Made by a program: the position numbers and the translations under genes. 64,000 nucleotides of DNA from Streptomyces griseus subsp. griseus (lineage in GTDB: Bacteria; Actinomycetota; Actinomycetes; Streptomycetales; Streptomycetaceae), in the NCBI RefSeq assembly GCF_003610995.1, contig NZ_CP032543.1, forward strand, positions 682,001 to 746,000, in the 5' to 3' direction. The notes under the pieces were generated by a model that was not told the DNA's origin, searched no databases, and worked only from the letters and a program-made list of their open reading frames with translations. Position 1 is the stretch's first letter, and each line of letters begins with the position of its first letter. This document shows, piece after piece, positions 44,729 to 55,077 of the stretch.

Positions 44729-45781
44729 ATGAACCAGGGACACGCGTGGGTGCTCGGAGCGACAGGACAGATCGGGCGGGCCGCGGTGAGCGCGCTCGCC
44801 GGGGACGGCTGGGAGGTGACCGCCGTATCGCGCGGCGGCGGCCGGGACGAGCGGTGGGACGACGGGGTCCGGACGCTCGCCCTCGACCGGGACGAGGAAG
44901 GCGCGCTGGAGAAGGCGCTCGGCGAGGGCTGTGACGTCCTGGTCGACCTGGTGGCGTTCGACGGGACGCACGCACGGCAGCTGGCCTCACTCGCCGGGCG
45001 GGCCGGCTCGGCGGTCGTGATCTCCAGCGGTGCGGTGTACGAGGACGACCGCGGCCGCAGCTTCGACACCCAGTCCGAAGCGGACGGCTTTCCGCGCTAT
45101 CCCGTGCCGCTGCCGGAGAGCCGGCGGACGGTGGAGCCGGGCGAGGCGACGTACGGGACCCGGAAGGTGCTGCTGGAGCGTGAGCTGCTGGCGGTGGGCG
45201 ACGCGCTGCCGGTGACCCTGCTGCGGGCGGGCGCGGTCCACGGCCCGTACTGCCGCACACCACGCGAGCTGTACTTCGTGAAGCGGCTGCTGGACGGGCG
45301 CCGGCGCCGGGTGCTCGCGTACGGCGGCGAGAGCCGCTTCCACCCGCTCCATGTCGCGAACGCGGCCGAGCTGATCCGCCTCGCCGCCCGCCGCCCCGGC
45401 TCACGGGTGCTCAACGCGGCGGACCCGCAGGCGCCGACGGTCGCCGAGATCGGGACGGCGATCGACGAGGTGCTCGGCCGGGAGACGGAGACGGTCCTGG
45501 TCGACGGCCCGGCGCCCGAGGGAGGTGTGGGCGACACGCCGTGGAGCGGGGCGCACCCCGTCGTGTACGACATGACGGCGGCGGAGCGGGAGCTCGGTTA
45601 CCGGCCGGTGACGGGGTACGTGGAGTCGCTGCCGGAGACCGTCGAGTGGCTGGCCGGGGAGCTGGCGGGGCGGGACTGGCGGGAGGCGTTCCCGAAGATG
45701 GCGCGGAACTACGGGGAGGCGCTCTTCGGCTATGCGGCGGAGGACGCGTGGCTGGAGGCGTACGACCGGGGCGGCCGCTGA
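44729..45781 (+). CDS. NAD-dependent epimerase/dehydratase-family protein
   Basis: A 350-aa extended short-chain dehydrogenase-like protein. The Rossmann motif is VLGATGQIGRAAVSALAGDG. Later blocks are FDGTHARQLASLAG, VVISSGAVYEDDRGR, TYGTRKVLLERELL (the YxxxK-type segment is changed to TYGTRK) and LLRAGAVHGPYCRTP. TAGCGT at 44716-44721 ends 7 nt before ATG 44729, so the message is probably leaderless and starts at ATG; GTG 44723 is less likely. The substrate is unknown. Confidence 0.85.
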   Translation: MNQGHAWVLGATGQIGRAAVSALAGDGWEVTAVSRGGGRDERWDDGVRTLALDRDEEGALEKALGEGCDVLVDLVAFDGTHARQLASLAGRAGSAVVISSGAVYEDDRGRSFDTQSEADGFPRYPVPLPESRRTVEPGEATYGTRKVLLERELLAVGDALPVTLLRAGAVHGPYCRTPRELYFVKRLLDGRRRRVLAYGGESRFHPLHVANAAELIRLAARRPGSRVLNAADPQAPTVAEIGTAIDEVLGRETETVLVDGPAPEGGVGDTPWSGAHPVVYDMTAAERELGYRPVTGYVESLPETVEWLAGELAGRDWREAFPKMARNYGEALFGYAAEDAWLEAYDRGGR

Positions 45782-45814
45782 GCGGGGGGCCCGGCCGTAC
45801 GCCTCATGGCCTGC

Positions 45815-47396
45815 CTACGGCTTCGGCGTGGCGTGCGGGGTGCACGTCACGTCGCGCCGGTCGGTCTTCCCGGTCAGCAGGTAGGTGTCCACCCGCTCGT
45901 TGACGCACGGGTTGACCAGCCCGGTGACGCCGTGGGACCCGGCGCCCTGCTCGGTGATGAGCCGCGAGCCCTTGAACCGCTTGTGCAGTTCGACGGCGCC
46001 CTCATAGGGGTGGCGGCGTCCCGGGTGGCCTGCACGATGAGGACCGGCGGCAGCCCCTTGCCGGTCTTCACGTCCAGCGGGGTCCGCTGCTTGGCCGGCC
46101 AGGTGGCGCAGGGCAGGTTCATCCACGCGTTGGCCCAGGTCATGAACGGGTACTTCTGGTGCAGCCGGGTGTTGTCCCGGTCCCAGGTGCGCCAGTCGGT
46201 GGGCCACTTGGCGTCCGCGCACTCCACGGCGTTGTAGACCGCGTTGCCGTTCTCCGCGGCGGCGTTGCCCGCGAGGTCGTCCATGTCGGGGCGGCGGCGT
46301 CGATCAGCGCCTGGGTGTCGCCGGCCCGGTAGGCGCTCCAGGTCTTCGCGGTGGGCGCCCAGGCGGAGTCGTAGTACGGGGCGCTCTGGAAGAAGCCGAT
46401 GAGCTCGGCCGGTCCGACGACCCCGCCGATGGGCTCCTTCTTGGCGGCCGCGCGGAGCTTCAGCCACTCCTTCTCGACCTTCTGCGGGGTGTCGCCGATG
46501 CCGTAGACGGAGTCGTGCCGCGCGACCCACGTCTTCCAGTCGTCCCAGCGCAGCTGGAAGGCGATGTCCTGGTTCAGGTTCGCCCGGTACCAGATGCTCT
46601 CCCGCGCCGGGTTGACCACGCTGTCGACGACCATGCGCCGTACGTGGGCGGGGAAGAGCGTCCCGTAGACGGCGCCCAGGTAGGTGCCGTAGGAGACGCC
46701 GAGGAAGTTGAGCTTCCTCTCCCCGAGCGCGGCCCGGATGACATCGAGGTCCCGTGCGGTGTCGAGGGTGGTCATGTGCGGCAGCATCGCGCCGCTGCGC
46801 TCGCCGCACCCCTCGGCGTACTCACGGGCGAGCTTGCGCTGCGCGCGCTTGTCGGCCTCGCTGTCGGGGACCGGGTCCGCCTTGGGCGCCTTGACGAACT
46901 CCTGCGGGTCGACACAGGAGATGGGCGCCGAGCGGCCCACCCCGCGCGGGTCGAAGCCCACGAAGTCGTACGCCTTCGCGGTCTTGGCCCAGAGCGGGTT
47001 CTTGGTGGTGACCCGGGTCGGGAAGCGCATCCCCGAACCACCGGGCCCGCCCGGGTTGTAGACCAGGGCGCCCTGGCGCTCGCCCTTGGTGCCGGTGCTG
47101 ACGTGCCGGTCGACGGCGAGCTTGATCTTCTTGCCGTACGGCTTCGCGTAGTCCAGCGGCACGGTCACCCAGCCGCACTGGATGGGAGCGGCCAGGCCCC
47201 AGTCCTCCGGACAGCCCTTCCAGTCGATCCCGGTCCTGCCCGCCCGCTCGGCGGCGATCCTGACTCCGCGCGCCTCGGCGTCCGCCCGGCCGTGGTGCCG
47301 GCCGTCGGCGCTGGCGGCGGGCGCGGCTATCGCTCCCGCGACGAGCGTGCCCGCGATCAGCGCGCCGGCCGCGCCGAGCACTGCTGTGCGTCCCAC
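45815..47396 (-). pseudogene. Secreted alpha/beta-hydrolase, tripeptidyl aminopeptidase-like, two frameshifts
   Basis: Exported serine peptidase of the S33/TAP family. From GTG 47396, with GGGAGG at correct distance, a signal peptide (GAAGALIAGTLVAGAIAAPA) leads into QCGWVTVPLDYAKPYGKKIK, NPGGPGGSGMRFP (oxyanion region), and the nucleophile GVSYGTYLGAVYG. The Asp block QATRDAATP and the His block GAGSHGVTG lie near the end. The reading frame shifts twice, at G-runs 46288-46291 (LIDAAAP to DMDDLAGN) and 46007-46010 (DAATP to YEGAVELHKRFKG), each by one missing base. With both corrected a full protein of about 527 aa results, so sequence error is a serious alternative to true loss. Confidence 0.83.
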
Positions 47397-47547
47397 GTGG
47401 AACCTCCCCCATCGTCCTCCGATGCGCCGCCGGTGGCGGCGTGGTCTCCATCGGAGCGTTCCGGGGATCCTTTCGTCTGTGGGGTTCCCGGGGCCAGGGC
47501 GTACACCTGTTTCTTTACCGAACCCATAACCGGTGAAGGAAGTCCGC

Positions 47548-48345
47548 TCAGCGGACCCAGCCGTCACCGGTGTCCGCTGTGAGCCCGTTCAGCAGCTCGT
47601 GCATCGCCTCGTCCAGGATCGCGCGCAGCAGGCGGGCATCGGCGGCCACCGCGGTCACCAGGACCGCGGATCCGGCGAGCGGGGTGAGGGCGGCGGTGGG
47701 ACCGAGGAGCCGGGCGGGGAGCGGGGCGTCCTCGAAGGACGGGTCGGCCAGGAGGAGTTGGCCGACCGCCCGGTGGCCGCCGAGGACCGCGGGGCCGTCC
47801 CAGCCACCGGGCGCGCCGGGCCCGTAGGCGAGTTGCTGGTCCAGGAGCGGGCGGCCCGCCCGGCGGACGGTGAGCCGGGTGGTGAGGGCGCCGGTGGGTT
47901 CGCCGTGGCGGCCGAGGATCTGCTCCTCGCGCAGCAGAAGCCGCGCGGTGGGCGCGAGTTCGACGCGGGTGGTCTGGCGCAGGTCGCTGCCGTGGGCGGA
48001 GACGAGCTGTTCGGGGAGCCAGCGCAGGGTGGCTCCCTCCCCCACGTTCAGACCGATGGCGTACGTGGACGGCTCGCCGTCCGCCCGCGCGCCCGGCAGC
48101 GCCACGGTGGCCGCCGCCGCGTCGACGGTGAGGCGTGCGCCGCCGGCGGCCTCGGCCTCGATCGCCAGCCGGTCGCCGTTGAGGGGCGCGCTCATGGCGC
48201 CGACGACCGTGGCCCGGGCGTGGCCGGGGAGCGGTGAGCGGGTGCGGCGCAGCGCGAGCGGCCCGGCGGACTCCAGGACGGGCAGCGCGGTGGAGCCCCG
48301 GCCGTCGGGTTCGGCGCGGAGGCGGGCGGTGGCGCGGACGCTCAT
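47548..48345 (-). CDS. ureD: Urease accessory protein UreD
   Basis: A 265-aa scaffold that joins UreF and UreG on the urease apoenzyme for nickel insertion. Family features include [37 protein letters not shown] and [20 protein letters not shown]. The start overlaps the ureG stop (ATGA), so it is the last gene of the ure operon. Confidence 0.9.
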   Translation of the reverse strand: MSVRATARLRAEPDGRGSTALPVLESAGPLALRRTRSPLPGHARATVVGAMSAPLNGDRLAIEAEAAGGARLTVDAAAATVALPGARADGEPSTYAIGLNVGEGATLRWLPEQLVSAHGSDLRQTTRVELAPTARLLLREEQILGRHGEPTGALTTRLTVRRAGRPLLDQQLAYGPGAPGGWDGPAVLGGHRAVGQLLLADPSFEDAPLPARLLGPTAALTPLAGSAVLVTAVAADARLLRAILDEAMHELLNGLTADTGDGWVR

Positions 48346-49019
48346 GCGGTCCAGGCGGCGAGCTGCGCCCGCACCCAGCCGGCGACCGGCCCGACACCCT
48401 CGGCGGAGGTCAACGAGGTGAACAGTACGGGGAGTTCACCGCGCTGTTCCTTGGCGTCGCGGGCCATCCGCTGGAGGTCGGAGCCGACGTAGGGGGCGAG
48501 GTCGGTCTTGTTGATGACCAGGAGGTCGGCGGTGGTGACACCGGGGCCGCCCTTGCGCGGGATGTCGTCGCCGCCCGCCACGTCGATGACGAAGACCTGG
48601 GCGTCGACGAGCCCCTTCGAGAAGGTGGCGGTGAGGTTGTCGCCGCCGGACTCGACGAGGATCAGGTCGAGTGGGCCGACCGCGTCCTCCAGGTCCTCGA
48701 CGGCTTCGAGGTTGGCGGAGATGTCGTCGCGGATCGCGGTGTGCGGGCAGGCGCCCGTCTCCACGGCCTGGATGCGCTCGGGCGGCAGAACCGCGTTGCG
48801 CAGGAGGAAGGCGGCGTCCTCGCGGGTGTAGATGTCATTGGTGACGACGGCGATGGAGAGCCGGTCGCGCAGCTCGCGGCAGAGGGCGGCGACGGTGGCC
48901 GTCTTGCCGGAGCCGACGGGGCCGCCGAGCCCGATGCGCAGGGCGCGCCGGGTGCCGTCGGGGCGGGTGGCGTCGGCGCCGACCGCGGCGGGGCCGTCGT
49001 GGGTGTGGCCGAGGTGCAT
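48342..49019 (-). CDS. ureG: Urease accessory GTPase UreG
   Basis: A 225-aa SIMIBI-class GTPase driving nickel delivery. The P-loop is [18 protein letters not shown]. The nickel-binding CPH motif is [14 protein letters not shown], and VESGGDNL and the guanine-specificity [14 protein letters not shown] follow. A His pair at the N-terminus (MHLGHTHD) may bind metal; UreE is absent from this operon. Confidence 0.94.
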   Translation of the reverse strand: MHLGHTHDGPAAVGADATRPDGTRRALRIGLGGPVGSGKTATVAALCRELRDRLSIAVVTNDIYTREDAAFLLRNAVLPPERIQAVETGACPHTAIRDDISANLEAVEDLEDAVGPLDLILVESGGDNLTATFSKGLVDAQVFVIDVAGGDDIPRKGGPGVTTADLLVINKTDLAPYVGSDLQRMARDAKEQRGELPVLFTSLTSAEGVGPVAGWVRAQLAAWTA

Positions 49020-49049
49020 GGGGGCTCCTGTCGGGGTGTGGGTGGTGTG

Positions 49050-49711
49050 TCAGGACGCGAAGAGGCGGACCGGCCAGGCGGCGTGGGCCTCGGCGGTGAT
49101 GTCGAGGAGCGGGGCCGAGGCGGCGGGCAGGGCGTCGATGCCGTGCCGGGCGGCCTCCGCGGCCTGCGCGGCAACCTGGTCCAGCTCGGGGCGAGGCGGG
49201 CGAGTACGGCGGTGGCGTGGAAGGGGTCGAGGGAGAGCAGCCGGACCACGGCGGTGGCCGGGCCGCTGACCGTCTCGTACGCGGCACAGTGCGCGGCGTC
49301 CTCGGGGCCCAGCCCGGCCGCCCGGGCGGTGAGGCCGAGGACGACGGGCTGGTGGGCGCCGCGCGGCCGGGCCGAGGCGAGCGCGTCGAGTCCGGGGCTC
49401 GGCCAGGTGGCGCGGGCGGCCCGCATCAGCTGCCGGCCCAGCTTGCGGGCGGTGGCCCGCAGGGCGGGTGAGGGCGTACGGGCGTCGGCGGCCTCGTCCA
49501 GCGCGAGCGGGTCGAGGCCGTGGGCGGCCGCCGCGGCGAGGGCGGCGGCCGTGAGCCCGGTGGTGTGCAGGCGGCCCCGGCAGAAGGCGGCGAGGTCGTC
49601 GGCGTCGCGGATGCGACCCTGGGTGACGGCCGGTTCGGCGCCGCCGGAGTGGGCGTGGCCACCGGCGGGGAAGCGGCCGTCGGCGAGGACGAGCAGGGCT
49701 GCGCGTGACAT
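49050..49711 (-). pseudogene. ureF: Urease accessory protein UreF, one frameshift
   Basis: Helical accessory protein that activates UreG in the urease maturation complex. The first frame from ATG 49711 runs LLVLADGRFPAGGHAHSGG, AHGLDPLALDEAADARTPSP, and AAYETVSGPATAVVRLLSLD to VLARLAP. The second frame continues ELDQVAAQAAEAARHGIDAL and ends HAAWPVRLFAS. One base is missing in the G-run 49188-49191. All other genes of the operon are intact, so a base-calling error is more likely than loss. It sits between ureC and ureG in the usual order. Confidence 0.87.
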
Positions 49712-49725
49712 GGCTCGGCCCCGGC

Positions 49726-51447
49726 TCAGAAGAGGAAGTAGCGCTGGGCCATGGGCAGTTCCGCCGCCGGTGCGGGTTCGACCGGTTCGCCGTCGATGGT
49801 GACGGCGAAGCTGTCGGGGTCGACGTGGACGTGCGGCATCGCGTCGTTCTCCCGCATGTCCGCCTTGGTGACGCCCCGGGTACTGGTGATGGCCCGGAAC
49901 TCCTTCTCCAGGCCGAGCCTTTGGGGCAGGCCGTCCTCGATCGCCGTCTCGGTGACGAAGTTGAAGGAGCCGCGTGCGGCCGCCCGGCCCAGTGCGCCGA
50001 ACATAGGCCGGGGCAGGACCGGTTGCGGTGTCGGGATGGAGGCGTTGGCATCGCCCATCTGCGCGTACGCGATCTGACCGCCCTTGATCACGGTCTGCGG
50101 CTTGACCCCGAAGAACGCCGGGTCCCAGAGCACGAGGTCGGCGAGCTTTCCGCTTTCCACCGAGCCGATCTCCCGGTCCAGGCCCTGGGCGACGGCCGGG
50201 TTGATGGTGTATTTGGCGACATAGCGACGGACCCGGTGGTTGTCGGCGGCCCCGTCCCCGGCCAGCGCCCCGCGCCTCTTCTTCATGACGTGGGCGGTCT
50301 GCCAGGTCCGCAGGATCACCTCGCCGATGCGGCCCATGGCCTGCGAGTCCGAGGAGATGATCGAGATGGCGCCGAGGTCGTGGAGGATGTCCTCGGCCGC
50401 GATGGTGGAGGGCCGGATACGGGACTCCGCGAAGGCCAGGTCCTCGGGGACGGCCGGGTTGAGGTGGTGGCAGACCATCAGCATGTCGAGGTGTTCCTCG
50501 ATGGTGTTGACGGTGTGCGGTCGGGTCGGGTTGGTGGAGCTGGGCAGGACGTACGGCTCCGAGACCACGGTGATGATGTCGGGCGCGTGCCCGCCGCCCG
50601 CGCCCTCCGTGTGGTACGCGTGGATGGAGCGTCCGGCGATGGCGGCGAGGGTGTCGGCGACGAACCCGGCCTCGTTGAGGGTGTCGGTGTGGATGGCGAG
50701 CTGGGCGCCGGTCTCCTCGCAGACGGTGAGGCAGGCGTCGATGGCGGCCGGGGTGGCGCCCCAGTCCTCGTGGATCTTGAACCCCAGCGCTCCGCCCCGC
50801 AGTTGGGAGTACATGGCGTCGCGGGAGGTCGTGTTGCCCTTGCCGAGCAGCCCGATGTTGACCGGGTAGGTCTCCAGCGCCTCGAACATCCGGGCAAGGT
50901 GCCAGGGGCCCGGCGTGATGGTGGTGGCCTTGGTGCCCTCGGCGGGTCCGGTGCCGCCGCCGACGAGGGTGGTGATGCCGCTGGAGAGCGCCTGGTCCAG
51001 AAGGGTCGGCGAGATGAAGTGGACGTGCGCGTCGACCGCTCCGGCCGTGACGAACTTGCCGTTGCCCGCGATGATCTCGGTCTCGGGGCCGATCACCAGG
51101 TCGGGGTGGACCCCGTCCATGGTGTCCGGGTTCCCGGCCTTGCCGATGCCGGTGATGCGGCCGTCACGGATGCCGATGTCGGCCTTGACGATGCCCCAGT
51201 GGTCGATGACGACCGCGCCGGTGATGACGGTGTCGGGTGCGCCCTCGGCCCGGGTGGTGCGGGCCTGGCCCATGGACTCGCGGATCACCTTGCCGCCGCC
51301 GAAGACCGCCTCGTCGCCCGCGTTTCCCGGGCCGCCGGAGCGGTCCTCCTCGATCTCCACGAAGAGGTCGGTGTCGGCGAGCCGGATGCGGTCGCCGGTG
51401 GTGGGCCCGAAGAGGTCCGCGTACACGGCCCTGTTGATGTCAGCCAT
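49726..51447 (-). CDS. ureC: Urease alpha subunit
   Basis: A 573-aa amidohydrolase carrying the dinickel centre that hydrolyses urea to ammonia and carbamate. The metal His pair is [10 protein letters not shown]; the carbamylated Lys is in GFKIHEDWG; further His ligands are in [10 protein letters not shown] and the flap [16 protein letters not shown] contains the catalytic His. Start ATG 51447 is chosen because GGAGGTG lies 8 nt upstream; the GTG three codons earlier falls inside that site. It overlaps the end of ureB by 8 nt. Confidence 0.96.
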   Translation of the reverse strand: MADINRAVYADLFGPTTGDRIRLADTDLFVEIEEDRSGGPGNAGDEAVFGGGKVIRESMGQARTTRAEGAPDTVITGAVVIDHWGIVKADIGIRDGRITGIGKAGNPDTMDGVHPDLVIGPETEIIAGNGKFVTAGAVDAHVHFISPTLLDQALSSGITTLVGGGTGPAEGTKATTITPGPWHLARMFEALETYPVNIGLLGKGNTTSRDAMYSQLRGGALGFKIHEDWGATPAAIDACLTVCEETGAQLAIHTDTLNEAGFVADTLAAIAGRSIHAYHTEGAGGGHAPDIITVVSEPYVLPSSTNPTRPHTVNTIEEHLDMLMVCHHLNPAVPEDLAFAESRIRPSTIAAEDILHDLGAISIISSDSQAMGRIGEVILRTWQTAHVMKKRRGALAGDGAADNHRVRRYVAKYTINPAVAQGLDREIGSVESGKLADLVLWDPAFFGVKPQTVIKGGQIAYAQMGDANASIPTPQPVLPRPMFGALGRAAARGSFNFVTETAIEDGLPQRLGLEKEFRAITSTRGVTKADMRENDAMPHVHVDPDSFAVTIDGEPVEPAPAAELPMAQRYFLF

Positions 51448-51751
51448 CGAGGGCACCTCCGGTCTCGCCGCGCAGGCCGGGGACGACGCGCCGGCCGGTG
51501 AGGGGGACGAGTTCGACGCCGACGGGGATGCCGGGTTCGAAGCGGACCGCCGTACCGGCCGCGATGTGCAGCCGCAGCCCGTGGGCGGCGTCCCGGTCGA
51601 AGTGCAGCCCGGGATTGGCCTCGGCGAAGTGGTAGTGGGAGCCGACCTGGACGGGGCGGTCGGCGGCGTTGAGGACGGTGAGGCGGGTGACGGGACGCCC
51701 CTCGTTGAGGGCGATGCCCCCGTCCCCGTACAGGATCTCTCCGGGAATCAT
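51440..51751 (-). CDS. ureB: Urease beta subunit
   Basis: A 103-aa structural subunit beginning [19 protein letters not shown]. Typical [18 protein letters not shown] and [18 protein letters not shown] are present. The beta subunit is separate from gamma, as in most actinobacteria. Confidence 0.95.
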   Translation of the reverse strand: MIPGEILYGDGGIALNEGRPVTRLTVLNAADRPVQVGSHYHFAEANPGLHFDRDAAHGLRLHIAAGTAVRFEPGIPVGVELVPLTGRRVVPGLRGETGGALDG

Positions 51752-51763
51752 CGGCGTGCCCCG

Positions 51764-52066
<303 letters not shown>

Positions 52067-52123
52067 GCTTTCACCTCATCGTCTACCGCCCGGTACCGGC
52101 CTCCGGGCGCAGCGGGACCCTAT

Positions 52124-52150
52124 CCCCGTTCAACAGTTTGTTGAACGGGG
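52124..52150. promoter_or_regulatory. Perfect 12-bp inverted repeat upstream of ureA
   Basis: CCCCGTTCAACA and TGTTGAACGGGG flank GTT. The core GTTCAACAGTTTGTTGAAC looks like a TetR-type operator. It lies 58 nt upstream of ureA and downstream of the tetR stop, so it may be an operator controlling ureA or a terminator for tetR. Confidence 0.6.
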
Positions 52151-52205
52151 AACCCGGCTCTCGCGACCAGGTATTGCACGTTAGGGCGGAAGTTTTTCCA
52201 TTGCG

Positions 52206-52864
52206 TTAACTGGGCTTTTGCGGACCCATGGGCATCAGGCCGCGCAAGCCGCTCTCCAGCGTCTCGGGGTGCACGTCCCCGAAGAGGGCCTCCCGCACGA
52301 TGAAGCCCTGGGCGGTGGCGATCATCGTCCGCGCCGTAGGGCCGGCCACCACGTCGCCGCCCGGGAGCCCGGCGTCCCGGCAGACCTCGACCGGCCTGGT
52401 CCACCCGGCGCGCATCGTGGCGTACCCCTCGTCCAGCTGCGCCGCGCGGGGCCCGTCGCGCAGCGTCTCGGACCGGAGCTGCACGGCGAGGGGCGGCGAA
52501 GGTCCGGCGCTCCGGCCCGGTACAGCTCCCCGGACAGCACCCGGCCGAGGACGGTGCTCAGCGGCACGTCCGGGGCGGGCGGCGGCGACATCCGGCGGGC
52601 CTCCTCGAACGCGTCGCGGATGGCGGCGAAGGTCTCCGCGGTGATGTCCTCGGTGATGTCCTCCTTGCCGGGGAAGCAGCGGTGGACCGCACCGCCGGAG
52701 AGGCCCACCTCCTTGAGGACGTCCTGCATGGACGTGCCGTGGAATCCGCTGCGGGCGAAGCAGCGCGCCGCTCCGTCGAGGACCTGGCGGCGCCGGGCGT
52801 CGAGCGAGGACCGGGTCGTATACGGAGCCGTGGTCGCCGGACCGGAGGGCCCGCACGTGCTCAC
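52206..52864 (-). pseudogene. TetR-family regulator, frameshifted, N-terminus uncertain
   Basis: The HTH region is clear: RRRQVLDGAARCFARSGFHG, then TSMQDVLKEVGLSGGAVHRC FPGKEDI. The frame changes once at the G-run 52490-52493, after which it reads LAVQLRSETLRDGPRAAQLD, TMIATAQGFIVREALFGDV and ends GLMPMGPQKPS. GTG 52864 is a possible start, without a ribosome site, and the N-terminal codons overlap a plus-strand membrane-protein remnant. The true start may have been lost in that deletion. It lies upstream of the urease operon on the same strand, with an operator-like repeat between. Confidence 0.65.
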
Positions 52865-53300
52865 CGCGACGGCCGCGAGCCCCGTGGTCGCCCAGCTGTC
52901 GCGTGAGGCGGTGACGGCGGCGGCACCGGAAGGCCCCCAGGGCCGGCTCACTGATGCGGCCGCCGCGCCCTCCGGGGACCCGCGCGGCAGCGCACTCGGC
53001 GCGAGCGTGCTGCCGCCGGTCCTGGCGGGAATCGGGGGCCGGAGCGGCGAGCACCCTGCTGGGCCTGCGCGGGGCGTGGGCGGGTCACTGCTGCGCACGG
53101 TCGCGTTCTTCGACGGCAGCGCGGCGGGCGGTCCCGTCCTCACGCTCGCCCTCTGGGCGGCGCTCGGCCTGACGGCGGTGCTCGGCCTGACGGCGGTGCT
53201 CGGCCTGACGGCGGTGCTCGGCTTGACGGCGGTGCTCGTCGCGGGGAGGCGGCGTACGACCGCCGCACCCGCCGGCGGTCAGGCTCCCGACTCGCCCTGA
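52809..53300 (+). pseudogene. Collapsed membrane-protein gene (YhgE/Pip or ABC-2-like remnant)
   Basis: A plus-strand frame reads DRVVYGAVVAGPEGPHVLTA, AASPVVAQLSREAV, DPRGSALGASVLPPVLAGIG, then jumps to GGSLLRTVAFFDGSAAGG and a terminal hydrophobic helix. These are pieces of a large Streptomyces YhgE/Pip-type membrane protein, with the internal helices deleted. The 5' end is buried in tetR and no start is visible. Such exporters are often paired with a TetR regulator, so one deletion may have damaged both genes. It includes the LGLTAV tandem repeat. Confidence 0.5.
53163..53234 (+). repeat. Four-copy 18-bp tandem repeat
   Basis: CTCGGCCTGACGGCGGTG occurs four times in tandem; the fourth copy has one C-to-T change. 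It encodes LGLTAV repeated in a membrane helix of the collapsed gene. Near-identity implies recent slippage. Confidence 0.95.
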
Positions 53301-53569
53301 CCGGGGTGGTGGGCGGCGATCCCGAACCGCTGACGTTCGCCGGGGGCCGAGACGGTGGAGCCGATCGAGGAGACCGAGCTGATCACCTGCTCCTCGGCCG
53401 CCTCCTCCGCGTCCAGCCTTTCGAGCCGCTCCAGGTCGGCGGCGGAGACCAGTGCGACGAGCGGCTTGCCGTGCCGCGTCACGACGACCCGCTCACCGCC
53501 GTAGACGACGCGGTTGATCAGGTCGGCGAGCTCCGCCCGTGCTTGCGTCACCGGAATCTCGTAAGCCAT
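53279..53569 (-). CDS. Phd/YefM-family antitoxin-like protein
   Basis: A 96-aa protein with the Phd/YefM N-terminal DNA-binding fold: MAYEIPVTQARAELADLINR then VVYGGERVVVTRHGKPLVAL. The C-terminal part (LDAEEAAEEQVISSVSS) is Glu-rich and would normally bind a toxin. No RelE, YoeB or Doc gene is adjacent on either side, so it is an orphan here. It could act as a stand-alone regulator. Confidence 0.85.
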   Translation of the reverse strand: MAYEIPVTQARAELADLINRVVYGGERVVVTRHGKPLVALVSAADLERLERLDAEEAAEEQVISSVSSIGSTVSAPGERQRFGIAAHHPGQGESGA

Positions 53570-53772
53570 GGCCCCAGCTTAAGGCGCGCAGGCAGCCGCC
53601 ACGGAGCCTCGCGGCATCCGCACGACCCGACCGGCGGCAGCCCGGCAGAGCGGGTCGGGGCCACCACTCCCCCGCTTTCTGGTCACAACTCCGTCACCAA
53701 CGGAACATTCTGCTCCAGCCGGTGCACCCGACTCACTAGCGTCGCACCTCCACGAACTGCCTTGGGGGACCC

Positions 53773-54288
53773 ATGGATTGGAACGACCCGCACCACCCGT
53801 CACGCCAAGCGGACTGGGGACCGGGTGTCACCGTCCCGCCGCCGGCCCCTTCCACCGGGCCGCGTTGGGCCCGTAAGCGCGTCGTCCTCCCCGCCGCCGG
53901 TGTGCTGTTCCTGCTCGGCATCGGGATCGGCGCCACCGGCGAGCAGCCGGAGGCCGTGCAGACGGCGGCGGTGAAGGCGGAGCCGGGGCCGACGGTGACC
54001 GTCACCGTGACGGAGACGGCGAAGGTCACGGTGACGGCCACCCCGGAGCCGGCCCCGACGGTCACGAAGATCAAGAAGGTGCGGGTGACCGTCACCGCTC
54101 CGCCACCGGAGCCTGCCGCCGAGGCGCCCGACCCGGTCCACGACGATGACGACGACCCGGGTGAGGCGTACACGTACTACAAGAACTGCGCCGCCGTCCG
54201 GGCCGCGGGCGCCGCCCCCATCAGGAGGGGCGAGCCCGGGTACGCCTCTCATCTCGACCGTGACGGTGACGGAATCGGCTGCGAATAG
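53773..54288 (+). CDS. Membrane-anchored Excalibur calcium-binding domain protein
   Basis: A 171-aa protein. After a Pro-rich cytoplasmic N-terminus a single helix ([20 protein letters not shown]) spans the membrane near residues 37-56. A linker of Thr-Val repeats ([18 protein letters not shown]) follows. The C-terminal Excalibur domain has [20 protein letters not shown] and the calcium loop [10 protein letters not shown] with its paired Cys. Such domains bind calcium outside the cell; the role is not defined. A TAGCGT -10-like element lies about 35 nt upstream. Confidence 0.88.
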   Translation: MDWNDPHHPSRQADWGPGVTVPPPAPSTGPRWARKRVVLPAAGVLFLLGIGIGATGEQPEAVQTAAVKAEPGPTVTVTVTETAKVTVTATPEPAPTVTKIKKVRVTVTAPPPEPAAEAPDPVHDDDDDPGEAYTYYKNCAAVRAAGAAPIRRGEPGYASHLDRDGDGIGCE

Positions 54289-54434
54289 GCACCCACCGAC
54301 CCCTCCTGGATGCCGCGAACGGGAAAGCCACCGCTCTCTTCTGTACGTCCTGTACATTTTTGACGGGGCGTGAGTGCGGGGCAGGCCTGCGCCACCCCTG
54401 CCTTCCGTCGCGCATCCAGGAGAGGGGCTCCGCC

Positions 54435-55070
54435 ATGATCCGACCCGCCGTCCGCCACGTACTGCCCGAGTTCACCGAGCGCACCATGTACGGGCCCCGG
54501 ACCCAGGACCCGTACTCCAAGCTCCTCTCCGAACGGATCATCCTTCTCGGGACGCGGGTCGACGACACCGCGGCGAGCGACCTGATCGCGCAGCTCGTGC
54601 GCTTAGAGCACGCCGATCCGGACCGGCCGGTGTCGCTCTACATCAACTGCCCCGGCGGCTCGTTCGGGGCGATGGCGGCGGTCTACGACACGATGCGGTA
54701 CCTGACGTGCGACGTGGAGACCTTCTGCCTGGGGCAGGCCGACTCCTGTGCGGCCGCCCTCCTGGCGGCCGGGGCACCGGGACGGCGACATGCCCTGCCC
54801 GGCGCGCGGGTAGTCATCCAGCAACCCGCACTGGCGGAGCCGCTGCGGGGCCGGCCGTCCGACCTGGAGATCCACGCGCACGAACTGGTGCGCACCCGCG
54901 CGCTGTTCACGGCCATGCTGGTCCGCCACACGGGCCGGACCGCCGAGCGGGTCACCGCCGACAACGAACGCTCCACCATCCTCGACGCTGAGGCCGCCCG
55001 CTCCTACGGGCTGGTGGACCACGTCGTGCAGAACCGCACGCTCTCCCAGCCGCCGCACGACGTGAGGTGA
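54435..55070 (+). CDS. ClpP-like protease subunit lacking catalytic His and Asp
   Basis: A 211-aa ClpP-fold protein from ATG 54435, with GGAGAGGGG upstream. The oxyanion glycine block [18 protein letters not shown] and [14 protein letters not shown] keep the nucleophile Ser104. The position of the catalytic His (25 residues on, VVIQQP) is Gln129, and the position of the catalytic Asp reads Ser180 (ERSTILDA). It is therefore probably proteolytically inactive or a regulatory ring subunit, like ClpR. Codon 57 is TTA (54603-54605), rare in Streptomyces, so translation should depend on the bldA tRNA. A 101-aa gene follows 7 nt later. Streptomyces have several clpP paralogues; this is not the housekeeping clpP1P2 pair. 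Confidence 0.88.
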   Translation: MIRPAVRHVLPEFTERTMYGPRTQDPYSKLLSERIILLGTRVDDTAASDLIAQLVRLEHADPDRPVSLYINCPGGSFGAMAAVYDTMRYLTCDVETFCLGQADSCAAALLAAGAPGRRHALPGARVVIQQPALAEPLRGRPSDLEIHAHELVRTRALFTAMLVRHTGRTAERVTADNERSTILDAEAARSYGLVDHVVQNRTLSQPPHDVR

Positions 55071-55077
55071 ACCGCTC

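Noticed and set aside
49705..51501. 598-codon plus-strand frame opposite ureC
   Set aside because: Shadow of the urease alpha subunit, which has all metal ligands on the minus strand.
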